The position numbers and the translations under genes are program-made. A DNA stretch of 64,000 nucleotides from Actinoplanes xinjiangensis (GTDB taxonomy: Bacteria; Actinomycetota; Actinomycetes; Mycobacteriales; Micromonosporaceae). Below, piece by piece: positions 51,885-60,763 of this stretch. The notes under the pieces were generated by a model. It was not told the origin of the DNA and ran no database searches. It saw only the letters and a program-made list of their open reading frames with translations. The first letter of the stretch is position 1, and the number at the start of each line of letters is the position of its first letter. The stretch spans positions 236,232 to 300,231 of the forward strand of contig NZ_QGGR01000011.1 in assembly GCF_003148685.1 (NCBI RefSeq), written 5' to 3'.

Positions 51885-52020
51885 TCACACCGCAAACGCA
51901 TTCTGAAACGCCACCCCCGACGCCGCAGCGATCCGCTCGGTCGACAACTGCTCCAGATCCTCGACCCGCTTCGCCTTCCACACCTTGGCCGCGACACTGA
52001 CCAGCACCAGGCCCGACCAT
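51885..52020 (-). pseudogene. Possible C-terminal gene remnant
   Basis: The minus strand reads AAKVWKAKRVEDLEQLSTER and IAAASGVAFQNAFAV before a TGA, with coding-like codons, but no start codon or domain is identifiable. It fills most of the 349-bp gap between the VOC and GrpB genes. The rest of the gap shows nothing. Confidence 0.25.
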
Positions 52021-52132
52021 CGCCCGCTCCGGCAACCCCACATTCGTGAACCCGCGATAGTACGGCCACCCGCCCCCGCACCCGCCTCGCCGCGATATGG
52101 CCAAGAGGTGAGGTGGCGGGGGAGAGCCGAAC

Positions 52133-52702
52133 TCACCCCACCGACCAACCCGACACCGCCGCCCACTGCTCAGCCACCACCGCCACCAGATCCACCACCG
52201 GATCCTTCACATCCGTATACCGGCCCAGGTCCTCCGCCACCGCCGCCGCCAACGCCACCTTGAACGCCGCATACGCCGGCACCGCCCCCGGATGCGCCCG
52301 AAACCAATCCCGGAACAACAACGCCAACCGCTCATTCGGCGAACCCACCACCCGGCAATGCAGATTCACCGGCTCCACCACACCCGGCCCCCGCAGACAC
52401 CAGAACCGCTTCACCCACAACTGCGGCACATCACCACACCCCGCCGGCACATGGTCACGCTCATACGGCAACCGAACAAACCCCAAACCCGCCAGCGCCC
52501 CATCGAAGACAGCCGCCGCCACCTCCAGATCCACCACACTCACCTGCACATCCAGAACCGGCTTCGCCGCCATCCCCGGCACCGCCGTACTCCCGATGTG
52601 CTCCACCCGCACCGCCAACGGCCCCAGAACCTCCCGCAACCGCTGCACCCACGCCACCCCACGACCCGCCCACCCCGGATCAGGCAACGAAACAAACACC
52701 AT
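52133..52702 (-). CDS. GrpB/UPF0157 family protein (nucleotidyltransferase fold)
   Basis: The 189-aa protein carries the family core: VRVEHIGSTAVPGMAAKPVLD (the GSTAVPGL/M motif with nearby Asp), YERDHVPAGCGDVPQLWVKR and NLHCRVVGSPNERLALLFRDW. GrpB proteins belong to the nucleotidyltransferase superfamily; cellular roles are unclear. Start ATG 52702. It is transcribed alone. Confidence 0.9.
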   Translation of the reverse strand: MVFVSLPDPGWAGRGVAWVQRLREVLGPLAVRVEHIGSTAVPGMAAKPVLDVQVSVVDLEVAAAVFDGALAGLGFVRLPYERDHVPAGCGDVPQLWVKRFWCLRGPGVVEPVNLHCRVVGSPNERLALLFRDWFRAHPGAVPAYAAFKVALAAAVAEDLGRYTDVKDPVVDLVAVVAEQWAAVSGWSVG

Positions 52703-53016
52703 CGAACCCCCTCGCTGGTACGAGCACCCGCCGCGGCAAAGATAGGGGAGAGCCCCAGCCAGACGCCCACCCACAACGGCCACCCCCCACTTTCCGTGCC
52801 CGTGCCCTGAACGACCGGTAGGGCGAAGGCCACCGGCGGCGCGGACCCCGAGCTCCGCGCATAGGTGCCCGCCCGGCCGAACAGGGCCGGGGGAGACGCG
52901 CAAGGTCCAATGCCGCTTCAACGACCGGCCCGCCACAGCAAGACCCGGGCCGACACCCCACAAGCACCGCGACGAAAGCCGCCCGGCCACCCGCCGGCCG
53001 GACCTACGCTGATCCG
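52703..53016. other. Intergenic region with no identifiable feature except a promoter
   Basis: 314 bp between divergent genes. TACGCT at 53005-53010, six nt before GTG 53017, is a leaderless promoter element for the next gene. I see no other gene, repeat or RNA. Confidence 0.5.
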
Positions 53017-53589
53017 GTGGCGGCGATACTCGCGGGGCCGGCCTGGTCAGAACGCACACCACTGGCCGCCGACACCGGAAATCAACCGCTCGGCGTCGAA
53101 GCCGCCACCCTCGCCAACGCCGCACGCCTGATCCCCGCCGTCGCCGGCGCGGCCGTACACCCCCGATACATGCTGCTCCACGCACTCCTGGCCGCATCCG
53201 GCCCGGCCACCGGCCCCGACGAACTACCGGCCGCACACCTACGGATCCGGCGCGCCGAAGTGGTACTCGGCGCCGTGACACGACGACACGCCCACACCGA
53301 TCCGACACGCCATCACGGCCCGGTCCGCATCCCCGCCCCCCACGGCGACCGGCTGATCGGCGACCTCACCAGCGGCCTAGACGTGACAGCCACCGCCGGA
53401 CGGTACGCGGCCCGCGCCGCCGGCTTCCTCGACACCTACCGCGGCAGCGAACAGGCCATCGGCCTCCTGCACCCGGTCAGCGGCACCACCAGCCTAGCCA
53501 GGATCGCGCCGTTCATCGACGGCCGTCCAGGCCCTGCGGGCCAGCGCGGGTCGGCGTGCCCGGCGAAGTCCTGGGGCTGGCACATGTGA
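53017..53589 (+). pseudogene. N-terminal part of an unknown gene, truncated at the island boundary
   Basis: GTG 53017 (leaderless, TACGCT upstream) starts a normal-looking protein: LAGPAWSERTPLAADTGNQP, RLIPAVAGAAVHPRYMLLHA, then GRYAARAAGFLDTYRGSEQA. At about residue 168 (LARIAPF, near 53515) the frame passes into antisense of a broken recombinase copy and ends after 23 unrelated residues. The original 3' part is missing. The gene was probably cut by insertion or deletion at the edge of the mobile region. The family is not recognised. Confidence 0.55.
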
Positions 53590-53772
53590 CCGCCGGTGGC
53601 GTCGAGGATCGGTGATCGCGGTGTGCCGCAGCGAATGCGGGCTCAATGAGATCGTCGCGGTCAGGCCGGCGCGGCGGGCAGGCGTCGGATCGGTCGGTAC
53701 ACGTACAGCTCGTAGATCCTCAGGCCGGACAGCGTCCGGAACAGCGGCCCTTCGGCGGGCTACCGCGCTCGG
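53541..53772 (-). pseudogene. Broken partial copy of the tyrosine recombinase gene
   Basis: This 230-bp segment closely matches 54866-55095, the catalytic C-terminal part of the intact recombinase. Shared runs include GTCGGCGTGCCCGGCGAAGT and ACACGTACAGCTCGTAGATC. Small deletions (for example 2 nt near 53610) break the frame; LSPHSLRHTAIT is still readable. It lies in the same orientation as the intact gene, so the two bracket the HNH-like gene. Confidence 0.85.
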
Positions 53773-53780
53773 CAGAACGG

Positions 53781-54638
53781 TCAGAACGATCGGTAGATGC
53801 CTTCGCCGAAAACTGACGGCGGTGCCGTGTAGCGGAGCACTCGCATTGTGCTGTCGTAGCGGTCGTGAACCGGAAGGGCCTGCCACGCCAAGGGCGTTGC
53901 CGTCAGCGGCCAGAGGCGAGGAATCTCGTCGGCGGGCGGCAGATGGCCCACGGTCATCGGGTAGGGCAGACGGACCACCACTGCGACGATATCGGCGATC
54001 CGGACATGGGTCACCAACGTGCGCTCCGCGATCGAGGTCTGTGTCTCGATACTCATCCCGATGGGCATCACCAAGCCGCCACAGAAGCCTTGGACCCAAT
54101 CCACGAGGCCGTTCTGCTGCCGTACCCGGAACAGATCCACGGCGAATGATGCGGGAATCCCATATGCCAGCCCATGCCGGTCCTCCTCGGGGACGAGGAG
54201 CCGATAAGGCTGGGTCACGTTGAGGTTCACCACCACCTTGATCAGCCAGCGGGCCAAGACCTCCGCGGTGTCGGCCGCAATAACACCGGTACTCGTCGAG
54301 CCCAGCAGAACCCGCTGGGCGCCGGCGTCGAGGCTGCTCATCCACCCGTTGTTACATGTGGCGCAGACCTGCCCGTTTACGTGACTCGACAGCGGGCGAG
54401 GACCCCGCTCGGATACCACCGCTCCACCTAAAGGCAAACTGATCCTATGCGGGTGAACCATTTCTTTCTGTGCCCCGTAGCTCCGCAGGAGCCACTGCGG
54501 AAAAATGTGTTCCTTGGTTCTTTTTCCGCTGGTCACAGGACAGAACCAGCAGAAGGGCTCAATCTCGCGAACCCGCGCAGCCCGTAGCCCGCCGGAGCGA
54601 ATGAGGTTTCTGTCAAACGCCCGGATCTTTCCGCTCAC
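53781..54638 (-). CDS. HNH-like zinc-binding protein of unknown function
   Basis: The 285-aa protein carries C30-x2-C33 (FCWFCPVTSGKR), H44 in TKEHIFPQWL, and C92-x2-C95-N96 in CATCNNGWMS. This is a treble-clef arrangement typical of HNH-nuclease-like proteins in mobile elements. The remaining 190 residues are mixed alpha/beta without known motif. Base composition is less GC-rich than in neighbours, which suggests transfer. It sits between a broken and an intact recombinase copy and could be a defence or toxin cargo gene. Nuclease activity is not shown. Confidence 0.7.
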   Translation of the reverse strand: MSGKIRAFDRNLIRSGGLRAARVREIEPFCWFCPVTSGKRTKEHIFPQWLLRSYGAQKEMVHPHRISLPLGGAVVSERGPRPLSSHVNGQVCATCNNGWMSSLDAGAQRVLLGSTSTGVIAADTAEVLARWLIKVVVNLNVTQPYRLLVPEEDRHGLAYGIPASFAVDLFRVRQQNGLVDWVQGFCGGLVMPIGMSIETQTSIAERTLVTHVRIADIVAVVVRLPYPMTVGHLPPADEIPRLWPLTATPLAWQALPVHDRYDSTMRVLRYTAPPSVFGEGIYRSF

Positions 54639-54768
54639 CAGGACATTCTATGAGCCCCGCCGTATCAGGCTGTGCGGGGCACCAGGCAGGTCATCGGCGA
54701 GCAGGCCCGGGCCTTCCCCGTCGAGGGCTGACCCTCGGCTACGGCTGGCGCAGGACAGCGGTCGGCCG

Positions 54769-55776
54769 TCACGCCTTGGCGTCGGGATCCCCGAACCGGC
54801 CTGCGAGCAGGTAGGCGCCGTGATTGTCGAGCTGGTCGCGGCGCCGGTCGTAGCGGCGGGTGGTGCGCGGGTCGGCGTGCCCGGCGAAGTCCTGGGCCCG
54901 GCGCAGGTCGCCGCCGGTGGCGTCGAGGATCTCGGTGATCGCGGTGTGCCGAAGTGAATGCGGGCTCAGAGCATCGGCCGACGCGAGCCCAGCGCGGCGA
55001 GCCAACCGGCGAATCAGCCGGTACACGTACAGCTCGTAGATCCTCAGGCCGGACGGCGTCAGGAACAGCGGCCCCTCGGCCGGGCTGCCGCGCTCGGAGA
55101 GCATCTCGTCGATGGCGTGGGCGAGGATCGGTGGCAGCGGAACCCGCCGGCGGCGGCCGCCCTTGACCGTCAGGTTCAGTACCCGGTGGCCGCGGTCGCT
55201 GCCGAGGTCCTCGATCAGCGCGCTGATTACCGAGCCGACCCGCAACCCGGCGACCAGTAGCAGCAGGAGCAGCGCGTAGCTGGTCAGCGAATCCGCGCGG
55301 GCCTCGGCGAGCAGTCGGTCGGCTTCCGGGCGGTCGAGGCCGACGGTGGTGCTCTCGTCCGGATCGACCCGGGGCCGGGCGGCGGCTTGCGCCGGGTTGT
55401 ACCGGATCAGCGGTTCCGGGTCGGCGGCGGTGTTGACGACCAGGTACTCGTACCAGGACGCTACGGCGGACAGCCGGCGCGCGATGGTGGATTCGGCGGC
55501 GGGCTTGCCGCGGGCGCCGGTGGCGCGTTGCTCGACGATCCACGCATCGAGGTCGGCCGGGCGGGCGGTCAGCGGGTTGCGGCCGGTGGCCGCGCACCAC
55601 TCACCCCACTGCCACAGGTCCCGCCGGTACGCGGTGCGAGTGTGCACGGACCGCTGCCGGCTCAGCCACATGGTGGTCAGTTCCGCGAGTCGGGTCGGTG
55701 CCGGAACCACTACCGTCGGCGCCCAGGCTGGCTCAGCTACGACGAGTTCGCCGCCGGTAGCGGCGTCGCGCGTCAT
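54769..55776 (-). CDS. Tyrosine recombinase coupled to the NACHT gene
   Basis: The 335-aa protein has an N-terminal core-binding domain (RSVHTRTAYRRDLWQWGEWC) and the catalytic residues Arg in AGLRVGSVISAL, Lys in TVKGGRRRRVP, HSLRHTAITEIL, the His in GHADPRTTRRYD and the Tyr in it. Its ATG overlaps the stop of the NACHT gene by 4 bp (ATGA), so the two are co-translated. It is related to the recombinase at 22813. It may mobilise the island or rearrange it. A damaged direct copy lies at 53541. Confidence 0.92.
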   Translation of the reverse strand: MTRDAATGGELVVAEPAWAPTVVVPAPTRLAELTTMWLSRQRSVHTRTAYRRDLWQWGEWCAATGRNPLTARPADLDAWIVEQRATGARGKPAAESTIARRLSAVASWYEYLVVNTAADPEPLIRYNPAQAAARPRVDPDESTTVGLDRPEADRLLAEARADSLTSYALLLLLLVAGLRVGSVISALIEDLGSDRGHRVLNLTVKGGRRRRVPLPPILAHAIDEMLSERGSPAEGPLFLTPSGLRIYELYVYRLIRRLARRAGLASADALSPHSLRHTAITEILDATGGDLRRAQDFAGHADPRTTRRYDRRRDQLDNHGAYLLAGRFGDPDAKA

Positions 55777-58700
55777 GCCGGCACCTTCTCGGTGCGATAC
55801 TGCTGCACACCCGTGTGGAGGGCTGGATCATCGCTGGTGAGCAGGCGGCGTGCCGTCGTCTCGGGTTCGCGGCTGAGCCGGCAGGCAACGTAGGCCAACA
55901 GAGTCCGGCGGGCGGCGGTGAGTTGCCCGGTCTCTATCTGCTCTGCGATCTGGTCGCTCAAGAGGCCGTCGCGCAGAGGGATCAGAATCCGGCACAGCGA
56001 CCTCGCGATCCAGGACGAGGCGCTGACCAGCGCGGCCAGGGCATCAGCTCGGTCTTGGAAGTCGAATTCGTGTGCTGCGCCGACGGGTGTGGGGCCAAGT
56101 GGTGCGGCGGTGAGCAGCCGTCGGACGCCCGGATTGCTGTGTTCGCCGCGTTCGGCGATCGCCGCCTTCGCTTCGGCGGCCACAACACCGGGATCGAGTC
56201 CGGCAACAGTTGCCGTCACCCGAAGCCATCCGGTACGGACGCTGTCCGGTGTCTCGGCCAGAGCCGATCCCAAGCCGCCCACGGTCGCGCCAGCGAAGTC
56301 GATGAGCGTGAATAAGGTGCACAGTTGCGGCAGTCGCCACCGCTGGTTCGCGGTCAGTCCACGGCCGTCGGTGTCGGCGAGGGCGGCGGCGTTCTGCAGC
56401 AACGTCAGCTCCGCAGTCGGGAACTGGTCGACGTGGTAGGGCTTGAACGACGCGGCGATCTGCTCACCGAGTGCCTGCATGCTGCGGAACTGCCGAGGCT
56501 GGTGGCCGTGGCTGATCAGCGCTTCCTCGACCTCCTCCGCCATGCCGAGGGTCCCGCGTCCGGTGAGCTCGACGATGGGCGTGATCAGGTCCGTGCCGAG
56601 TTCGTGCAGGTGAGCGACCGCGTCGATACCGACCTGGATGTGCCCGGGCAGCGGCTCCGGCGATGCGGTGCCGGGCAGTTCGGGAGCCAGCGGCAGGAGA
56701 AGTGCGCTACGCACCGACTGTGCCTGGTGCGAGTTGAGGTGGGCGCCGTCGGCTGCGGCATCGGCCAGTGCGATCAATGCGGCGGCCACGGTCTGCTGCT
56801 CCGCAGTGACGGTCAGCCAGTTCGTAGTCACAGTGCGGTGGTCGCGCAGCGCGGCCGGCACGCGCAGGCCCGCGATCTGCCGTGCATAGGTCCAGGCGTC
56901 GGCGGGCCCTCCGGTGTCCGGGTCCGTGATCTGCTGCGATGCACTACCGGCGGAGGTCACCCCGGCAGCTGCCGGGGCGAGCCGATCGATCAGTGTGCTG
57001 AGTGCGCCGTGGTCGGCGGCGGCGCCGTGCCGCACGATCGTCGCCGCGATCAGCGCCGAGGCTTCGGTGCTGCGGTCGGCGGTGAGAAGAACGCCGATTA
57101 CCCGTGGGTCCGCCTCGCCGGCCAGAATCAGCGCGACATGCTGGTCGGCGTCCGCGACGGCGCCGTCTACCCACGCGGTCAGCTCGTCGGCGGTGAGCCA
57201 GGCGATGGCCATGGCCGCGCCGATCTCGGCGAAGACCCGGCTGCGTGCGGCGATGGTGCCGTCCGCCGCTGTGACGAAAACGCCGACGTTCTGGTCCCAG
57301 AACCGCAAGATGTGCCCAGCCAAGGCGGTTGCCGCGGCCGGCGCGCGAACGCCCCACCGCGACGCCAGCATGCTCGTGATCTCGGCTGTCGCGGCGGTCC
57401 CGGGAACCGGCGCGCCCGGGGCCAGGAGGCGCCCGAGGGCAGCGAAGCCATCCAGTAGTTGATCCGGATCGGGCTGTTGGGCGTGCCCGGCGTCGGTCTT
57501 CGGCCGGTTGTCCTCCCACTGCAGCACGCTGTCCCGAACGGCGGTCAGCAGGAGATGTGCCCGTCCCTGTTCCAGCGTGGTGCCGACGTCGGTGGAGTTC
57601 GCGGCGACGATCGTCATCAGGGTGGCCAGCAGTGGGACCTTGATGATGTCGGGATGGTCGCGGCGGGCGATCCGCAGCCGTTCGGCCCGGGTGGCGACCC
57701 AGGCGGGCTGGTACTGCGACGCGATGTCCCTGATCTGAGCGATGTGCTCCAGCAGCCGATGCAACGCCTCACCTAGGTTACGGGGAGTCGTCAGCTCGAC
57801 CGCGATCAGACCGAGCCGTCTGCTGGCCTCGACACCGATGGCCCGCGTCGCCAGCAGGACACCGACGTCGTCCGGCAGCCGGGCGAGCACCTCGACGAGG
57901 CCATCGGCGAGGACCGGGCGCAGCCGGCCGCACTCGTCGAAGCCGTCGAGCAGGAGAACGGCATGCCCATCGCGGCAGGCCCTCTCCAGCGCCGCCGCCG
58001 CAGCGGAGCGCTGCTCGGCGGGAGTGATGCTCGCGGCCACCTCGCACAGCACGCTCAGAGTGACGTCGCGGGAGTGTGCGCACCGTCCTAGCAGCTTTGG
58101 CAGCTCCACCAGGACCGGTGTCGGAGCGGCATCGTCGGCGGACCAGTGAGCCGCGATCTGTTCCAGCGCGGTCGTCTTACCCATTCCCGGGAGTGCGGTC
58201 AGCAGCAGCCGGGGCCAGCGGCGCGCGATTGCCAGCAGCGCAGCGGGTTTGGCCCGCCGGTTTCCTTGCGGCGGGATGGCAACCCGCAGCCCGTCGGCGA
58301 GTTGCGGGACCGTCAGCACCCGTAGATCCTCTTCGCCCAGTAGGCCCAAGCTGATCTGATCGGCTGCGGCGGCGAGGATGTCCTGGTACGCCTCCAGAGC
58401 GATCTGCCGGGCGTATTCCTCCGATCCCGGTGTTCCAGGTGTGGCGACCAGGGGAATCTTGGCCTCGCGCAGGATGTCGATCCAACCGCCGAGGTCGCTG
58501 GCGTTAGCCAGACTCGCCTGAGTGTGGAAAGCCTCCGCCAGGGCGCCCACGGCGGCAAGGCCGTGCCCGGGAGCCACGACGCCGGTTTCCAACAGGGCGG
58601 CCGCCAGCTCCCAACCATCGTCACCCGGCCCCATCACCTTCACCTGCAGCACGAAGGCGGCGTCGAGTACCCGGCGCTGGACAGCAGTGTCACCGGATTT

Positions 58701-59180
58701 CTTCGCGATCTTGTTCTTCAGCGCGGTGAGCGCCTTGGCGGTGTTCACGAGCAGGGGTGTGCCCGGCGAGCCGCGGTGACCTTTCACCGCGGCCGGCAGC
58801 TGTTCGACCTCCTTGCTGTCGAACCGGTTGACCGCCAACGCGAGAACATCGCCAGGGAGTAGCTGGGTCTCCTGGTCGACCCAGCCCTGCACAGTTTTGC
58901 CGAGGTTTTTCTCGTCGTTGCCGGTGGCGTGCTTCGCGGAGATGAACATCCGGGCGCCGGTGCTGGCGGTGCAGGTGATGTCGTCGGTGTAATCGCCTGT
59001 CTCGAACGCCAGCCGCTGCGGCACGAACGTGGTGGCGTCGCCGAGCGCGATCCTGCGGCCGGCAAGTCCATGTGCCGCCAGGAACGCCGCGAGGCCTTTA
59101 CGGTGCACGCTGCCTAGTTCGTTGCCGACACCGCCGCGGTCCGTGCGCATCGCGTTGCTGCTCGCCTTCGCTTTCGTCAC
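55773..59180 (-). CDS. NACHT-type STAND NTPase with possible N-terminal PD-(D/E)XK nuclease (candidate antiphage protein)
   Basis: The 1135-aa protein has a P-loop NTPase core: Walker A LLTALPGMGKTTALEQ (K335) and Walker B AVLLLDGFDEC (D412), the LDGFDE form typical of NACHT proteins. The N-terminal 250 residues contain FETGDYTDDIT (E60, D63, D66, D67) and MFISAKHATGND (K83), a spacing seen in PD-(D/E)XK nucleases of Cap4/Mrr type. About 600 helical residues follow, probably a sensor region. GTG 59180 lies 6 nt after TATACT on the minus strand (leaderless). Domain order matches bacterial STAND defence proteins (bNACHT/Avs-like). The nuclease call is tentative. Confidence 0.85.
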   Translation of the reverse strand: MTKAKASSNAMRTDRGGVGNELGSVHRKGLAAFLAAHGLAGRRIALGDATTFVPQRLAFETGDYTDDITCTASTGARMFISAKHATGNDEKNLGKTVQGWVDQETQLLPGDVLALAVNRFDSKEVEQLPAAVKGHRGSPGTPLLVNTAKALTALKNKIAKKSGDTAVQRRVLDAAFVLQVKVMGPGDDGWELAAALLETGVVAPGHGLAAVGALAEAFHTQASLANASDLGGWIDILREAKIPLVATPGTPGSEEYARQIALEAYQDILAAAADQISLGLLGEEDLRVLTVPQLADGLRVAIPPQGNRRAKPAALLAIARRWPRLLLTALPGMGKTTALEQIAAHWSADDAAPTPVLVELPKLLGRCAHSRDVTLSVLCEVAASITPAEQRSAAAAALERACRDGHAVLLLDGFDECGRLRPVLADGLVEVLARLPDDVGVLLATRAIGVEASRRLGLIAVELTTPRNLGEALHRLLEHIAQIRDIASQYQPAWVATRAERLRIARRDHPDIIKVPLLATLMTIVAANSTDVGTTLEQGRAHLLLTAVRDSVLQWEDNRPKTDAGHAQQPDPDQLLDGFAALGRLLAPGAPVPGTAATAEITSMLASRWGVRAPAAATALAGHILRFWDQNVGVFVTAADGTIAARSRVFAEIGAAMAIAWLTADELTAWVDGAVADADQHVALILAGEADPRVIGVLLTADRSTEASALIAATIVRHGAAADHGALSTLIDRLAPAAAGVTSAGSASQQITDPDTGGPADAWTYARQIAGLRVPAALRDHRTVTTNWLTVTAEQQTVAAALIALADAAADGAHLNSHQAQSVRSALLLPLAPELPGTASPEPLPGHIQVGIDAVAHLHELGTDLITPIVELTGRGTLGMAEEVEEALISHGHQPRQFRSMQALGEQIAASFKPYHVDQFPTAELTLLQNAAALADTDGRGLTANQRWRLPQLCTLFTLIDFAGATVGGLGSALAETPDSVRTGWLRVTATVAGLDPGVVAAEAKAAIAERGEHSNPGVRRLLTAAPLGPTPVGAAHEFDFQDRADALAALVSASSWIARSLCRILIPLRDGLLSDQIAEQIETGQLTAARRTLLAYVACRLSREPETTARRLLTSDDPALHTGVQQYRTEKVPA

Positions 59181-59182
59181 AC

Positions 59183-59210
59183 CTGGAGTATAAGGGTCAT
59201 TATCTTACGC
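59183..59210. other. dif-like Xer site candidate (site 2) overlapping the NACHT promoter
   Basis: CTGGAGTATAA-GGGTCA-TTATCTTACGC has the arm-spacer-arm form ATAA-N6-TTAT of XerC/XerD sites. The minus-strand -10 element TATACT of the NACHT gene lies in its left arm. Outer arm bases differ from site 1. Confidence 0.4.
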
Positions 59211-59305
59211 ATTCGAGCGCAGGTTGTTCGTGGTTACGAAACCCCTGATACTCGTTGGAGTTACTCAGAAAAGAATGCGCACGCGTGTGCGATACGGTGT
59301 GGCGC

Positions 59306-60370
59306 GTGAATCCTGACGCGCCCACAGGCGCTTCCGTGTCCGCGGGCCGCCGCGGCGTGCAGATCACCTTCCCGCCCGGCAGCGTCCCAACTGCCGACAT
59401 CATCCCGGCGTTCCCTGTTCGGCGATGCGGCTACTCCCAGTGCGGCAACGAGCTGACCTATGACGGCAAGGGCCGGCCACCGGAGTACTGCCCGGACCGA
59501 CGCTGGCCCGGCAACAAGACGTGCCGGCAACTGGCCGCCACCGAACGCGAGGGTATCCGCGCCGCCGGCCTGGACGCCGTCCTGGACGAGTACACCGCGA
59601 CCACCGACCGGCTCCTGAGCGCCGCCCGCCCGCTCGCTGAGCACCTCAACGCGGTCCTGACAACGGTCGGCGAGGTCCGGTCCGGCGCGCTGACCCGCAT
59701 CGGCGAAGCCGAACGTCAGGTGGCCGAGGCCCTGGAGCGGGCCGCCGAGGCTGACCGCGTCGCGCAGGCCGCCCGCGCGGAGGAGGCCCGCGCGGCGGGC
59801 GCGGCGGCCGCCGCCCAGGCCCAGGCCGAACAGGTGGAGGCCCGGATGCTCGAAGTCCGCGCGGACGCGGAGAATCAGGTCGCCGCAGCCACCCACCGCC
59901 TGGCCGCGGTGGAACGCCAACACGGCCAGGCGGTGGCCGCGCAACGGACCGCGGAGAGCAACCAGCGGGCCGCCGAGCTGCGCAGCGTGAAAGCGATCGC
60001 CGAGGCCACCCTGCTCCGCAAGCAGGCCGAACAGGCCGAGTCCGAGATCGCCAAGCTGCGCAACCAGGTACAGGCCGCCGACAACGACCGCCGGATGCTG
60101 ACCCAGCGAATCAAAGACCTGACCCAGCGCAACACCGACATGACCGACCAACAGCGCACGAGCGCCGAGCGGGAGAAGAAACTCGACACGGTCGTCGCCG
60201 CGCTGCGCGAGGAGAACACCGCCCTCAACACCCGCCTCAACGACGCCCGGGTCACGGTTGCGGCCGCTGACGCGCGCGCCGAGGCCGCTGAAGCCCGCTA
60301 CACCGAACTGCTCACCGTACTGTCCGACCCGGCGCGACGCGGCGCCGCACCGAAAGGCCCGACCGCATGA
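59306..60370 (+). CDS. Zinc-finger plus long coiled-coil protein (KfrA-like layout)
   Basis: From GTG 59306 (7 nt after TACGGT) the product is 354 aa. Residues 41-73 hold CGYSQCGNELTYDGKGRP, then YCPDRR and TC, four Cys that could bind zinc in the manner of treble-clef fingers. Residues about 85-340 are an almost continuous Ala/Glu/Arg-rich coiled coil (AERQVAEALERAAEADRVAQ). The layout recalls plasmid KfrA-type DNA-binding coiled-coil proteins. It is divergent from the NACHT gene with 125 bp between starts, so it may regulate it or act as a structural partner. Confidence 0.8.
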   Translation: MNPDAPTGASVSAGRRGVQITFPPGSVPTADIIPAFPVRRCGYSQCGNELTYDGKGRPPEYCPDRRWPGNKTCRQLAATEREGIRAAGLDAVLDEYTATTDRLLSAARPLAEHLNAVLTTVGEVRSGALTRIGEAERQVAEALERAAEADRVAQAARAEEARAAGAAAAAQAQAEQVEARMLEVRADAENQVAAATHRLAAVERQHGQAVAAQRTAESNQRAAELRSVKAIAEATLLRKQAEQAESEIAKLRNQVQAADNDRRMLTQRIKDLTQRNTDMTDQQRTSAEREKKLDTVVAALREENTALNTRLNDARVTVAAADARAEAAEARYTELLTVLSDPARRGAAPKGPTA

Positions 60371-60579
60371 CCCCCACGGCGCCGCCCGCCTCGACCCGGC
60401 CGCTGTGGCTGGCCGTATTCGTACTCGCTGCCACCGTCACCGGAACCGCCGCCGGAATACTCGCCTTCGCCGGTGGCACGAACATCCCGCTGTCGGTGGT
60501 CGCCGGCGGGACCGCCTTCGGTGGCTCACTGGCACTGCTCCTCGCACTCGCGCACTTCATGCGGGCAGCGGGCAACTGA
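60367..60579 (+). CDS. Small two-helix membrane protein (70 aa)
   Basis: The product has two hydrophobic segments (LWLAVFVLAATVTGTAAGIL and VVAGGTAFGGSLALLLALAH) joined by a short loop. ATG 60367 overlaps the stop of the coiled-coil gene (ATGA), so the two are coupled. Small two-helix proteins are often pore-forming or membrane-tethering partners in mobile-element or defence operons; here the role is unknown. Confidence 0.7.
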   Translation: MTPTAPPASTRPLWLAVFVLAATVTGTAAGILAFAGGTNIPLSVVAGGTAFGGSLALLLALAHFMRAAGN

Positions 60580-60763
60580 TGGCCGGCCCTCACCCGGCCA
60601 CGCCGGCCTCCGATCACGGCGGGACACGATGACCTCATCCCCGCAGCAGCCATCGGTGCGTTACCGGCACGGCGGCGACAACACGGTCCTGCGTGCCATG
60701 CTGTTCGAGCAGTGGCGGCTGCATGCAACAGCGCGGGGGAGTGGTGCAGCATCCGAGGCATGA
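60580..60763 (+). CDS. Two overlapping micro-ORFs (17 aa and 44 aa), tentative
   Basis: ATG 60580 overlaps the preceding stop (TGATG) and encodes 17 residues ending at 60632. ATG 60629 overlaps that stop (ATGA) and encodes 44 residues (MTSSPQQPSVRYRHGGDNTV, then LRAMLFEQWRLHATARG). The chain of overlaps is what supports translation; neither peptide resembles a known family. Confidence 0.3.
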
